Source: Malus domestica (lineage: Eukaryota > Streptophyta > Magnoliopsida > Rosales > Rosaceae). Taken from it: a stretch of DNA of 64,000 bases. The DNA is taken from positions 39,071,501 through 39,135,500 of the forward strand of contig NC_091670.1 of NCBI RefSeq assembly GCF_042453785.1. Reading direction: 5' to 3'. The notes under the pieces were generated by a model that saw nothing but the letters and a program-made list of their open reading frames with translations, was not told the origin of the DNA and ran no database searches. Shown piece by piece: positions 12,095-23,640 of the stretch; the stretch's first letter is position 1; the number at the start of each line of letters is the position of its first letter. Position numbers and translations under genes: made by a program.

Positions 12095-13449
12095 GTAGAG
12101 AGTCTAGAGACGCATCCATCATTTAAGATATAAACTCAATAAAAGAAATTGGTGCCCATGAGCATTTACATGGCGTGCATTGACATGACCTCCATGTGAC
12201 ATTTAATCGGTGTATTATCTGGTACAGTGAAGCAATTATATATAGAAGCACATATATACAGACATACACACTCGGAGTCGTTGGAAAATGACACACATAG
12301 TTGCTATATGCTTTGTCTCTGGTTCAATTGAATACATTAAGCAAGAGTTGGTGGCTGACCACCATCAAATTTTGAGTGCAATGTCAAAAACCAAGTAAAT
12401 CAAAAGAGAGAGAAACTTCGAATTTTTTGAAACATGAGAAACTTACAACAACTACACCAAGTCTTCTGTAAGAGATGAGATAAAACCCTAATGAAACCCT
12501 AAATGCCAAGGAGGAGGAATCACCGATCACGCATTTGTGAAAGAGGGAGGTGATGATTCAGGTGAATATGTGCGGGATTATTATCTGATCACTAATTTGT
12601 CCAGAGGGGAACAAGTCTCGTGAAGCTGGAGAGGCTGGTCACGGACTCTGACGGGATAGGACTATGGTTGTGGGGCTTTACCATTTCTCAGGGAACATGC
12701 ATGTATGTCTGTATATATGTTGGAGAATAATATCCCCTATAAGATTTGAGTTTATAGGTATCACCTCCCAAAAAATATGAAAAAAGTTAAAAGGACTACT
12801 GTGTTGTCCGAACTTAGTCCGAAGCACATTGCAGTAGGGTGACATGGGGTGTGCAGCAAAACAAGTGACAGCTGAAAGAGAGAATATTACCACCATTTCT
12901 ATCTTGAAAGAAATTGGTAAAATTGGATTTCAGTGACCCATACTTTGTAGATGGTTTGGAAGTTAGGTTATTTCACTCTTAAAAAATAGAAGACCGGAGA
13001 ATAACTTGCACAGATATATCGTTATTGTGATGTCCTATGCTAATGATATAGTTTTATGTGGAGAAAACTTACACATGATAGTATATCATTGACACATAAC
13101 AATGTACTATGATGATGTATCCGTGCCATAGAATATTTTCTCATGTTCTACAATATGCCTAATGTGAAAAAAAAAACTTACTTTAAGTGATGAGGTTAAA
13201 AAGCCATGATTATAGACATGAGTTCATTCAAGTTGGCTCGACCAACGTGTTACTTTTCTCACCTAAATTCAACTCCCTTTCCCTGTGATTGGATTAGGGG
13301 AAAAAAAATGAACCAACTATGGTGCTTGGAATTTCAACCTTGTGTGCATATAAAAGTTCCATTGGGCCAAGTACATAATTTTGCTCCAAGCCTTAATAAT
13401 AGTTCACAACTGTTGCCCCATAGTGCTGATTTCACTATCTTTTCTACGG
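12095..13449. other. Spacer, no supported gene
   Basis: Short open frames exist (for example minus strand 12678-12896), but none shows a known domain, and codon-like order does not continue across splice sites. Nothing else recognised. Confidence 0.35.
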
Positions 13450-15050
13450 CACTAGTACAAATAACAGTTTGCGCGACTAAACATAGTTCATAACCCAAAG
13501 TCAAAAAACGTTGCCAGAATATTAGCCCAACGAAAACTTCGTCATGCATAAAACGTCGCTCAAAGGTCGTGAAGACAAGGTTTGCGCGATGACATACCTA
13601 CGTTGCTCAAAAGTTTTTGCGTGATGCAAGTATTGTCGTCGTTGCGCAAACCCCTTTTTTTTTTCTTTTGGACAAAATATTTTTTATTTAATTTTTTATA
13701 AATATTTTAATTAAATTATAAACAATAATTAATAAACCAAGAAAAAATATTTAATTATAAAATATATGAAAGTGTACATACAAGCTGTCCGAACATAAAA
13801 GAAAAAAACTACAACAAGTAGTCGTCTGGGTTTGATGCATCAGATTACTAGGTATCGGCTGAGCGAAGTGGTTGGGAGGTCGAAGGTGGAGCAATATTAG
13901 GTGCTACCATCAGGATTTGGAGGCCGGACATCTATAAGGTATGTAAGATCATGCTCATCTTCTCGTCTTGGGCCGAAAATTGGGCCGCAATCTGGGCTTC
14001 CCGAGCATCTTGGGTTGCTTCCTGGGATTCAATATTATCGTTTAGGGTTTCCACTTCCTCTGTCAGGGCGATGACCTGTCTTGTGGTCGGTCTGAAAGAG
14101 GAGGCACCCATCTCACACTACAAAACAAACTATCGTTAGCGAGGGTCAAATGTTGTCGAAAAAGGCATTCAACCTCAATAGTAAATAGAAAATTGCACAT
14201 ATATAGCCCACCTTAAGCAGAATTTGTGTCACATCCTCATAGCTAGTCACATATTCCTCAGTCAGATTATCAACATAAAATATGAATACAATGAATGAAC
14301 TCGATCTTTAATCTAAAATATTTACACTAGTGGATACCACAAAATCTTATGTTATACTTAATTAAAGTATAAATAAACTCTAAGTGTTAGTGAATCTATT
14401 GTTTTGACGGGGTACGCATTCTACGAAACTAGTTTCAACGATCCAACCGTCAAACTTGTTTGTATGTACTTCGAGATCGCATATGCCAAAAATCGCAAAA
14501 AAACAAACATTCAAAAATCAAGTAAAGAGACGAAACTTTTCAATGGTTATAAACAAAAAACCACGATTTAATAGTTATTTTAACTCTGATTGCAATGATT
14601 TTTTTTTCTTCAGAAAATTGCGACGGACCAATCACGTCCCGCAAAGGCTCTTTACACAATGGAGAATCATAACATCATGCAAAGGGTGTTTGCGTGACAC
14701 ATTTGTCTGTCGAGCAAAAACTCTTTGCGCAACGCGGTTGTTCCATCGTGCAAACACCCTTTAATTGAAGTATTGGTTGGTACTTCACGCAACACGCATG
14801 TGGTCTGTCTCGCAATTTTCTGGCGTCAAACTAAGGCTTTTACCGTTTTTTTCCCAACATTGTGCAACGAAGGTACACCTTCGTTGGCTAAACAGTTTTG
14901 CGCGACGGAATGCTTCGTCGAGCAAAGTCCCGTTGCGCAAAATGTCCTTGGGTAACGTTTAGTTGTCAACGTTGCGCAAAATGTCCTTGTACAACGTAAT
15001 TTGCTCCATCGTGCAAGTTTTCGTCGCGCAAGTGTGTTTTTGTACTAGTA
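13450..15050. mobile_element. Non-autonomous CACTA (En/Spm) transposon
   Basis: Starts CACTAGTACAAATAACAG at 13450. The right end read on the other strand is TACTAGTACAAAAACAC, so the termini pair except for the first base and a few others. Flanking triplets CGG and TGG fit a worn 3-bp duplication. Both subterminal zones are packed with GTTGCGCAA / TTGCGCGACG motifs in both orientations, as CACTA elements carry for transposase binding. Length 1.6 kb, far below an autonomous CACTA, so it is an internally deleted copy. Confidence 0.78.
13932..14111 (-). pseudogene. Relic of a CACTA-encoded protein, C-terminal end
   Basis: A 59-residue minus-strand frame with a Glu/Gln/Ala-rich helical tail (VIALTEEVETL ... 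AREAQIAAQFSAQDEKM) and a stop. This is the style of the C-terminus of plant Ptta/En/Spm transposase-family proteins, which end in a coiled coil. It lies inside the CACTA relic, so it is the remaining coding stub. The family assignment rests on style and context, not on a strong motif. Confidence 0.5.
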
Positions 15051-15285
15051 TGGGGATATTTTGTTTAGTGGGAAGAGTCAAGGCAGGTGGACAGTTGGTT
15101 ATTTCTTTAGTTCATATCATCCAAAAATGTATGTACAAATGTACAAGATTTGCCTTCTTCAACTTGCCAGCCGTCATACTCTTCACAAATGCGCATGCTT
15201 TCCTTTGAGCAAAAGAAAAAGTCATCATCTGATTTCTTTATGTTTATGTAACCCAATAAAGGATAAGCACTCTTTTGTAACAAAA

Positions 15286-15312
15286 ATAAAATAAAATAAA
15301 ATAAAATAAATA
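15286..15312. repeat. (AAAAT)n microsatellite
   Basis: About five AAAAT units in a row. Confidence 0.85.
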
Positions 15313-15795
15313 GGCGATCTCTTTCTTAATGTTTCTTGTTAAGTAAACCAAAACCTAAATTTATTCAATCCCAGACATTGACGAAAGATGGTTGGAAAAT
15401 TAGGAAAACCAAAATTTGAACTTAAAAGTTTTCCAACCACCAATCTCTGAAGTGATTCTACTGACTTCCAATCCAAGAATATTAAAATTTTATCAGATTT
15501 GGCATATACCTAATGTCTAAGGGATGCAATCACATTGCTTGCAGCAACAGAATAACATATACTTCAAAATTTCCTATTCTTGGCTTGAATTTAATATCAC
15601 TTTTGTTTGGACTGCTATGAAACCACCACCAATCTCGAGCGAACACCGATCAAACCCTAACATTTCAACTTTTCCATGATTTCAAAACTTATATTTGCAG
15701 GCATCAATCACAAATGTTAGCTTTCTTCTAGTCAACCCATGAGTTTTACAGTGTATGTACTAAGTACGAAAAGTCATCAACGTGATGCATTGAAC

Positions 15796-15801
15796 ATATA
15801 T
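15796..15801 (+). promoter_or_regulatory. TATA-like box of the phospholipase A1 gene
   Basis: TATATA lies only 9 bases before the first in-frame ATG (15810) but 75-100 bases before the ATGs at 15876 and 15897. Transcription starts about 30 bases past a TATA box, so this spacing argues against the 15810 start. Confidence 0.45.
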
Positions 15802-15896
15802 ACTTCTTAATGCTTTCTAGATTTTTTCGAGGAGTTTATATAAAGAAGGCAATAAGGCTCATCCTCCCCACAAGGATGCTTGGTGTGAAGAAAAAG

Positions 15897-17237
15897 ATGG
15901 ATAGCAATCATAGCATAGCCAAAAAATGGAAGCACCTAAGCGGCGAAAACAAATGGGACGGGCTATTGGATCCTCTAAACATTGATCTCCGTCGATACAT
16001 AATCCACTACGGAGAAATGGCTCAAGCTACTTATGATGCCTTCAACTCAGAGAAGACATCAAAGTATGCTGGAAGCAGCAGATATGCCAGAAAAAACTTC
16101 TTCTCCAAAGTTGGTTTAGAGAAAGGCAACCCTTTTAAGTATAATGTGACTAAGTTTGTGTACGCAACGTCGCAGATTCAAGTCCCTGAGGCCTTCCTCA
16201 TTAAGTCTTTGTCAAGGGAGTCTTGGTGCAAGGAATCAAACTGGATGGCGTATATTGCTGTGGCTACAGATGAAGGGAAGGCTGTGTTGGGGAGGAGAGA
16301 CATTGTGATTGCTTGGAGAGGCACTGTGCAGTCCTTGGAGTGGGTTAATGACTTGCAATTTAATTTGGTTTCTGCGTCAAACATACTTGGTGAGGAAGGT
16401 GATCCGAAGGTGCACCAAGGTTGGTACTCCATATATACTTCAGATGATTCACGCTCGCCTTTCAACAAAACCAGTGCCAGACACCAGGTAAGATCACATT
16501 CAATTTGAATTAACAGTCTGTAACATAACATGAATGCCAATTTTGGTAAGACAATATTACACGTAAATGAGATAATTTTTAATTTTTAATGTTATTATGA
16601 CTACTGGGTTTTATGTATCTAGGTCATTGAAGAAGTTATGAGACTAATAGAGCAATACAAGGATGAGGAAATTAGTATCACCATAACAGGGCATAGTTTG
16701 GGTGCAGCAGTTGCCACACTAAGTGCAATTGACATTGTTGCCAATGGACTGAACAGGCCAAAGGACATGCCAAACAAAGCCTGCCCAGTTACAGCCATTG
16801 TGTTCGCCAGCCCTCGAGTTGGAAACTCGAACTTTGAGAAGGTCTTCTCTGGCTACAAAGATCTTCGAGCCTTGCGCATTCGTAACGCTTTAGATGTTGT
16901 CCCTAACTACCCAATTTTATTGGGGTACTCTGACGTGGGAGAAGAGTTGAAAATCGACACGCAAAAATCCAAGTACCTGAAGAGTCCTGGAGGAGTAGTG
17001 AGTTGGCATAACATGGAAGGGTACTTGCATGGAGTTGCAGGAACCCAAGGGAGTAAAGGAGGGTTCAAGTTGGAAGTCAAGCGTGACATAGCACTGGTAA
17101 ATAAAAGTGTTGATGCTTTGAAGGAGGAGTATCTTATACCGGCGTCGTGGCGTTGTGAGAAGAACAAGTGTATGACTCAACTGGAAGATGGTTCTTGGGT
17201 GCTCAAGGACCATGAGGAGGATGATGATCAATTCTGA
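15897..17237 (+). CDS. Phospholipase A1-II (DAD1-like, cytosolic class)
   Basis: Two exons, 15897-16487 and 16623-17237, give 401 residues with matching phase (CAG|GT ... AG|GTC). Predicted to free fatty acids from the sn-1 position of glycerolipids. The alpha/beta-hydrolase class 3 core has GHSLG with Ser222, Asp288 (NALDVVP) and a His in the [10 protein letters not shown] segment (H326 or H333) as the likely triad; DIVIAWRGT is the oxyanion-side block. Relatives start with short peptides like [13 protein letters not shown], so [11 protein letters not shown] (15897) or the Met seven codons upstream (15876) is likely; the ATG at 15810 lies too close to the TATA box. No transit peptide is visible, which separates it from plastid PLA1-I enzymes and fits the cytosolic PLA1-II class. 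Length is normal and the gene looks intact. Confidence 0.92.
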
Positions 17238-17327
17238 TTACTTTAGATTCTTGATTTCTTGAGTGGATTTATATTTAGAAGATATCAGTTCTGTGTGTGT
17301 CTTGGTTGCTCTGTCACATGATATATA
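17238..17327. other. 3' flank of the phospholipase gene
   Basis: Short 3' flank that runs straight into the solo LTR. Part of the gene's polyadenylation signals may therefore come from the LTR, which has AATAAA at 17618-17624. Confidence 0.3.
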
Positions 17328-17719
17328 TGTTGGATTTGGCATTAAATCAACATGCCTAAACTAAAACAAGAATCAAACAAGGATTATGATATCTTGGATG
17401 CAAGATATTTGGATTTGTGTTTCCTAATTGGTTTGGGATTTGGTTTTAGTATAGGATTTGGTTTCCTATATTCTAGGGACTTTGTGTAAACCTACGACAT
17501 CTATTAGTATAAATAGATGGATGTGGGATAGAGTTTTGTGTGAAAGTTTGTGAGAGGCATAAGTTTGTATACTTGAGAACACTATGTGTTTGTGAGTTCT
17601 CTTGTATTTATTAATAATCAATAAAGCTTATGTTGTTCGAGAGATACTCCTATATTGGAGGAACTTTGAAATTGTTGTGTTTTGTTTTACTTGATTGTTT
17701 TTTGGTTTAGTTTACAACA
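17328..17719. mobile_element. Solo LTR of an LTR retrotransposon
   Basis: 392 bp starting TGTTGG and ending ACAACA (TG...CA), flanked by a perfect 5-bp duplication ATATA at 17323-17327 and 17720-17724. It contains a TATA box (TATAAATA at 17508-17515) and an AATAAA signal near 17620, the normal layout of a whole LTR. No internal region is present, so it was left by recombination between two LTRs. The TGTTGG start and small size favour Copia, but the family is not proven. The perfect duplication suggests a fairly young insertion. Confidence 0.85.
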
Positions 17720-17724
17720 ATATA

Positions 17725-18061
17725 AGTGGGGTGTTTATTTGAAATGTTAGTTGTCCTAAAACCTTGGAATATTTGACTTAATTCATTTGTATAAAACTAG
17801 ACATAAAAATCAAAGATATAGCATAAATTTGTGTTTCGTTTGTGAAATATTAAGGAAAGGTTCGCAACTTAAATGATTAAAAACATTTATTCTACATCTA
17901 TACATTTGAAATTTAGTGTTTAATTTTTCCTTCCCTCAATATAATTTATAACAAAAGAAACGAAAAGTGAAATATCTGCATGCTTCAAGTACCTTATATT
18001 AAAAAAATACGGTGTAGGCTTGAAGCTAGCTAGTGGGGAGTGCTAAAATTACTAAACTTGG
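17725..18061. other. Short AT-rich spacer
   Basis: No gene, RNA or repeat recognised. Confidence 0.35.
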
Positions 18062-18233
18062 CAACGATGGAACAATGTTGCGATAGGCTCCTTCTGTTAA
18101 GTAAATTCCATCCCAATTTGCATACAAGTATGGATGCTTGCCAGTGGTTGAGCTGGGCTTCCACACGTTGCTGAACTATTGAAATTGTACGATCCTCGCC
18201 CTCCAACAGACCGTTAGAACACTTCTGAACCCT
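18062..18233 (-). pseudogene. GDSL esterase/lipase last-exon fragment
   Basis: On the minus strand a GDSL exon-5 copy can be followed: an acceptor-like CAG then GGGTTCAGAAGTG, a worn copy of the cysteine/glycine block, YAN WDGIYLTEGAYR in place of the WDGIHLTEAAYR block, and loss of frame between them. The block-V His is changed to Tyr. No other exons lie near, so it is an isolated fragment, closest in layout to the intact gene at 19650-21415. Confidence 0.75.
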
Positions 18234-18500
18234 GCATCTGTATTATGTATAATGTCAACACAATCATTTTAATACACTGCTTGCATCTCACTACTTATGT
18301 TAATTTATTTAATTGTCGGCCCATAAAAGCGACAACAAAAAATTAAAAGATGAAATTGGAATGGAAATTTCAAAACTTTTAGCATGATCAAATTAGATTG
18401 AACAGATAACTCCTTCAAAGTTTACTTCTCTTCAGCATTCGTCTTGGGTAATATAGTTCTTTCCTTTTTTAAAAGAAACAACAGAGGGTTAGAATTCAAC

Positions 18501-18573
18501 GGGGATGTAGCTCAGATGGTAGAGCGCTCGCTTAGCATGCGAGAGGTACGGGGATCGATACCCCGCATCTCCA
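18501..18573 (+). tRNA. trnA-AGC: tRNA-Ala(AGC)
   Basis: 73 nt that fold as a cloverleaf. The acceptor stem GGGGATG pairs with CATCTCC with one G-T pair, and discriminator A follows. The anticodon stem CTCGC/GCGAG holds the loop TTAGCAT, with AGC at 18534-18536. The T arm is CGGGG/CCCCG with loop ATCGATA, a form I know from plant tRNA-Ala. A long T run from 18581 serves as the Pol III terminator. No intron, no encoded CCA. Confidence 0.97.
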
Positions 18574-18580
18574 TTTAATT

Positions 18581-18598
18581 TTTTTTTTTTTTTTTTTT
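18581..18598 (+). terminator. Pol III terminator of tRNA-Ala
   Basis: Run of about 18 T just after the tRNA gene. Confidence 0.8.
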
Positions 18599-19649
18599 AA
18601 TCTTCTCACGACCAAAACAAGAAAGTATCAAAGCCAACCATACTTTTTGTGGTAAGCAAACCCGGAAACGAAAATTGGACCACCACGAGAAACATGTCTT
18701 TGTGGTTCAGTCTGTGAAAGAAATGGATTTTACAGAATACTGAACTAGTTGTACTCTAGTAGTTAGCTAGATTAATGTCCCTTTGTTCACTACTACTAAC
18801 ATGAGAAAATAGGCTGTCATTGAAGTGTCTCTTGTGTCTACAACGCTCGTCACAGTAGTGTTAATTGATTCTTATTACAAGGTAAGGAGAAATTTTAGAA
18901 TCTGACTTTCGGACCACGTGTTCATGCGGACTCTAGACATAAAACCATGTAATAACCCCACCCTCCTCAAACCAACCTATAACTCACCACCTCTGCCACC
19001 TACACCCAAGACCATCTCCAAAATGGGGTTAACCATTTAAATTGGCGATTTGACGACTCAAAGCGAAAGCATGACATATGGTTGATACTTCTTGACTTTG
19101 AGTTTAGATTAGGCCAATCGTATTATAGACAAATCAATCAATGTACCATTTGTAATTTGTCTAACGCGATAATTAACCATTGTATAAGTTAGAGGGGCTG
19201 GTAAACGGCCATGGATCAAGCTTATTTTATTTTTGTTAGTATGGATGTTTTAACGTTAAAAGAGATTTCAAGTTCGAACTTCGCATTTCTTTTCAGTTCA
19301 TTAAAACAATAATAATCATATGATGAAAATGATCATATCTATAAGCAGGGTGATGTGATCACATGTACTGGACGCATAGAGCCTAGGGGTGTGCGGTAAA
19401 ATGGCCATGGATATAGTCTTGTGTTTGATGTTAGAAGAGAATCAACTTCAAAACCCTTGTCTCCCAAAAAATAAATAATTATACGATAAAGGTAATTAAG
19501 CAACGACCAATCATGTATAGGGTAGACAAGATAAAAATAGCCACGAGTCAAACTCTCTTTATAACTTTGGAAGAAATCTCAAGTTCAAACGTCACGTTTT
19601 TTATTTATCAAAGTACACGATCAAGACGAAGTAACTAATCACATATAAG
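18599..19649. other. 3' flank of GDSL gene 1; right part duplicated at 36 kb
   Basis: From about 19080 to 19649 this spacer is clearly similar to 36000-36541: shared blocks include TAAACGG.CATGGAT.AAGCTTATTTTA and GGTGTGCGGTAA.ATGGCCATGG. The similarity continues into the GDSL last exon on both sides, so it belongs to one duplicated segment. No gene of its own. Confidence 0.6.
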
Positions 19650-21415
19650 CTAAATGGGTTTTGTAAACTGGCCATGGATCAAGCCCTCGGCAATGTAGCG
19701 ATAAGCAGCTTCTGTTAAGTGAATTCCATCCCAGTTTACATAGGAAGATGGATCTTTACAGGCAGTTGATCCTATGTGTCCACACCTTGCTGAATTATTG
19801 AAATTGTATGACCCTCCTCCTCCACAGCATGCCCTTAGAGTCCCACTTTTGAATCCTGCAAAATTCAATCAAAAAATTACGATACTTAAACGAATATATA
19901 AAAATCTTAATTTTGATTTAATTCAATAAATAATTTCATACTTGTTGATTGATGAATGATTTTTTTTTATAAATAAATGTAATATATTTTTTTCCCACAA
20001 CATATAAATGTAATATATAGAACTTACCATAATGTTGAGGGGCATGGAAAAAGGGCATGGCTGCGCCATAGTAGTCAGCATATATTATGTTTGCATGAGG
20101 GTATTTCTGTCTAAGTGTTGCTAGGGCACGTTTGAGCTCACTGTTATGGTATTTGGAGAAAGCATTGAAAGCCTTCAAACACCCATTTCGTTTATCATAA
20201 TAAGCTCTGTTAGTGGTTTGAAACAAAGTCAAATACACGGCTGAACATCCAATTGGCAAGTTTCCAGGCACCAACAACTCCACTGCTCCTTCTTCTATCA
20301 ATGCCTGCCACAAGTCCCCAACTAATTAGGTCAATCATGTGACAAATTTTTGTGTACAATGACTTTTAATGACTAATATATACAACGATATAAGTATGAG
20401 ACGCTTATCCGTATGTAGGTAACTACATACTGTTAGATGCTAGTACCAAACGTACTGCATGTGTGTGGTTATATATTGTTGATGCATGACGTGACGAATC
20501 TTATATACGATGACTTATTGACTGTTATTGATATATTATTACTGATGTGACATACACTGGTGGCGTTAGTAATTGCTCCAACAACATATGGTACTGAAGC
20601 TTTGAGCTGTTCCATGTTGCCACCGACAAAGAAAGCGTAATTGTAATCGTTTCCACCTATCTCCCCCACCAAAAAGAGAGTCTTCTTGAAGTAGTTGTCA
20701 CACTCTGAAAAATAAGTAAATAAATAAATGTGAATTAAGTCAGTAATTTAGATTACAGATTGAATTGTTACCTTGTTTGGTGCTGCAAAGTGATGGCTTC
20801 AGCTTCTTGAACCAACCAAGCTGAGTGCTCAAAGAGTCATTCGTCCACATAACCGGTCCGATTTTTCTTTGGTAGAAGAATTCTGGGTCAAGTGCAGTGG
20901 CTCCAGCAACAGCAAAGTTCACTCCATGCTGAATATCTTGGGTTTTGTTCAGTGCTAGGTAGGGTGGCAAAAGTGGCAACCCAAATGCCTCAACTAAAAC
21001 AGTATCAAATGATTTATTATCATATGTCTGTGTTGCTTTTGGAGTTGTTATTAGCATGCAGTCCGTTAAAGAGCAAATTTATTCATACCAGTTTTATTGA
21101 CATAAATTGTGTTTACAGAAAGTAACTGACAAATTAAGGGAGGAGGAGGGAGAGGAGAGAGTTACCAATGAAATCGACGACAAGCCGTCCATCGGAGCAG
21201 CGACCGGTTGCGTGTTGAAAAAAGGTCTCTCCATAAGGGAGCTTTCCGATGACGGGAAATGCAAGGGCACCGGAGAGAAGGAAATTTCCGGTGTCGCTGA
21301 GGGAGTCGCCGAAGTTGAATATTGCCTGGTAGGGTTGAAGACTTGATGAGACTAGAGTGCTCAAACACAACGTGAGGCATAAAGAGGAGACTACAAGGAT
21401 ATTAATCAACTTCAT
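19650..21415 (-). CDS. GDSL esterase/lipase 1, secreted SGNH hydrolase
   Basis: Five exons: 21415-21166, 20993-20772, 20704-20556, 20304-20028 and 19855-19650, all phases consistent, 367 residues. Residues 1-25 form a signal peptide (ILVVSSLCLTLCLSTLVSSS), so the product should be secreted or vacuolar. Block I is FNFGDSLSDTGN (nucleophile Ser38), block II HGVNFAVAGATAL, block [12 protein letters not shown] and block V WDGIHLTEAAYR (Asp342, His345). The ACCGGGG stretch precedes block V, as in the family. Best fit is the At1g28570-At1g28670 type clade, which includes acetylajmalan and sinapine esterases; the substrate cannot be told. A TATA-like box is at 21461-21471. It is the nearest whole relative of the broken copy at 36542-43229. 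Confidence 0.93.
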
Positions 21416-21460
21416 TTTTTAATGTTTTGCCAATTCGATCGGATTTTGTTTGTGTTCTTT

Positions 21461-21471
21461 TTTAATATATA
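21461..21471 (-). promoter_or_regulatory. TATA-like box of GDSL gene 1
   Basis: Reads TATATATTAAA on the minus strand, about 46 bases before the ATG, giving a very short 5' UTR. Confidence 0.4.
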
Positions 21472-21847
21472 CTATTTTTTTTTCTAGCTACATGCATGGT
21501 TAATGATGCTTTTTAGCAGTTGGAGCTTTAAATCTTGTACAAGTATATTCAACTAGATATTTGGCTGAAGTGTGTATGCCATTTATAGCGGCGGTCCTGT
21601 GAGTTATGAGCAGGAGCACAAGTGTCCTCATTACGGGTACAACGGACACTAAAACAAAAATGGCTTCAACACCATTGATATTCAAATGTGGTATACTAAG
21701 ATTACTCTAAACTGCATAGCATTGAAAAGAATTTAAGCTTATTTTATTGTTGTTTCCAAAAAAAACAAAAACAAAAAGTTATTTTATTGTTTGGATTGTC
21801 TTGTGAGTTTATGATTTGCGCCTAGTTTCATTTCCTTGCCTAGCTAT

Positions 21848-22520
21848 TAGGCAATCTCCAACTGAAGGTTGGCCAAATGACTCGTTTTAGCCCTCTGGTC
21901 TTCCAAGATATTAATATTTTAATGAACAGTACATTGTCATATTTGCCTCCATCTCCAACTGAAGGTCAAAGGGCCATAAAGCTCATTTTAGCCCTATTAC
22001 AAAAAACCGTCTCCAACCGAGGATCATAGGGCCAAACATAATTTATTATTTAAAAACTACAACTTAAATTCAAATTTAAATCCAACGGCTAAGTACTGCA
22101 AAAAACTACAACATAATTTATTATTTAAAAACAACAACTTAAATTAAATTCAAATTTTGTAAAATAGAAGTTATAGGAAAAAAATATAATTTAGAAAAAA
22201 TATAAAACAAATTTTGTAAAATAGAAGTTAAAAGAAAAAATTGTGTAAAAATAAATAAAATTGTAAAAAAAAAAAAACGGCTAGCTGACGTCAACTAGCA
22301 ATTGCATTTGAACTTTGGCCTAGAATTCCTGTCGATTATATCCGACAGGAATGCAAGAATTTCTGGCCCAGCCTGGGGCTGGCTAGATTGGGCCAACCCT
22401 CTAGCCCTTTGGCCCTTTCAGATTTCGTGGGGCCCACAAGCCCTCTGGCCTAGCCCTCAGTTGGAAACGATTTTCGAGCTATTTTCGGCCATCTGGACCC
22501 TTCGGTTAGAGATGACCTTA
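21848..22520. mobile_element. MITE with GGCCA/GGGCC-rich interior
   Basis: 673 bp. The left end AGGCAATCTCCAACTGAAGG and the complement of the right end (AAGGTCATCTCTAACCGAAGG) form imperfect terminal inverted repeats. CTCCAACTGAAGGTC and CTCCAACCGAGGATC recur inside. No clear target duplication; no coding capacity. It lies in the upstream region of GDSL gene 1. Confidence 0.65.
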
Positions 22521-22786
22521 GAGATTAGGGCTAGTTCTATATTGATATGGTGTTCTGTAACTCGGTTCATAACAAATTAGTCACAATGCTGTCTTTTAAT
22601 TTGTAGTTGTCATGGTAATATTTCTTTTCAGCTAATAAAATTATTGAAATGTTTGTAGTTGATTTCTTCAATTTTGGTTTGTTATTCCCCGTTTGTTCTT
22701 CACACTCTGATTTTCAAATCATACATCCAACACTAAAGCCTCCATGAACTAAGTTGAACCCTCTATATATCGGAGTTAGTAAAGTT
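22521..22786. other. Spacer
   Basis: Nothing recognised. Confidence 0.3.
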
Positions 22787-23640
22787 TGTTGGAAATTTTG
22801 AGTATAAGTTTCATTATCCCACATTGATCACTACCAAATGGTTTCCTCACTTTATAAGGTTTCGTCCCTTATAGAAAGTGATTTGAGTGATAGACCATAG
22901 AGAATAAAATTGGGCTCAACCTTGGAGTTGGGCTTTGCGGTGTACTAATTAATTGATAATTAGTATTGGGAATTGTAATTGGCACTCCAAAAATCTCATT
23001 CCACACTCCAAACTTTCTATATTTGGAAAGAAAAATACACTTTTGAGGAATGTAGAATGAGGCTTTTGAAGTGCCAATAACACTTCCCTTAGTATTGATA
23101 TATAATTAATTATCAAAAGATGAGCCTTAGGAATTGGGGCTCTTGAACTCAGGCTCTAATAATTAAATTCTTTAATTAATTTCAAATTTAATTAATTAAT
23201 TAATTATTTTTTACTAACAGACTCATCTTTTTAGATGAAGTCTGATGAAAGAACACAAAGAGCAAAGCACCCATATGAGAAAATTTCTCCCAACAGACGC
23301 ATTTCATTCTCATACATGTTGCAAACATGCATACATCTACTATATATACATTCATCTGTATGGCATTTAGAACACAGAAAATGAGAATTCTTCTTCTACA
23401 ATCCCAAACATTCTTACTGAGAGAACCGCAAAGAAATTCGCCAGAAGTCAAGTTTTCCAGTGCTGGAATTCTGACTTGATCGTTGAATCCTAGTGAAGCA
23501 GATGTCCGTAGAACTACAAGCATTGCGTAGGGATGAAATTTCTGTTTTAAGAACATTGCGGTACGCAAGCCTCGATCTTTGATTTGTCTGTTTAATATTA
23601 TTTTGTTTTGTTCATACTCTGTTAAACTATTTGTTCGCAT
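22787..23640. mobile_element. LTR-like retrotransposon relic, right end unclear
   Basis: Starts TGTTGGAAATTTTGAG followed by a TTATCCCACATTG motif, which is typical of plant Copia LTR starts. The later part resembles an LTR R-U5 region. I could not find a matching end or target duplication, so the right limit is approximate. A small MITE (22978-23088) has inserted into it. Broken and old. Confidence 0.4.
22978..23088. mobile_element. 111-bp MITE with an 8-bp target duplication
   Basis: Inverted ends GGGAATTGTAATTGGCACT and the complement of AGTGCCAATAACACTTCCC. Perfect flanking TTAGTATT at 22970-22977 and 23089-23096 (a 9-bp TTAGTATTG reading also fits). hAT or MULE cannot be separated on the sequence alone. 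Confidence 0.82.

Larger units (their letters stand above)
15051..15875. other. Upstream region of the phospholipase gene
   Basis: Contains an (AAAAT)n microsatellite (15286-15312). The TATA-like box near 15796 is listed separately. No gene seen. Confidence 0.4.

Noticed and set aside
12410-12900. Possible protein fragments around 12500-12900
   Set aside because: No consistent frame, domain or splice pattern.
15810-15896. Upstream ATG for the phospholipase at 15810
   Set aside because: Only nine bases after the TATA-like box, and the extra residues do not match the family's N-terminus.
18501-18573. Possibility that the tRNA-Ala is a SINE head
   Set aside because: The cloverleaf is complete, the terminator follows directly and there is no SINE body.
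22302-22580. 92-codon plus-strand open frame
   Set aside because: Lies across the right end of a MITE; Trp/Pro-rich by repeat composition.
23200-23640. 146-codon minus-strand frame
   Set aside because: Falls in the LTR-like relic, no domain, unusual composition.
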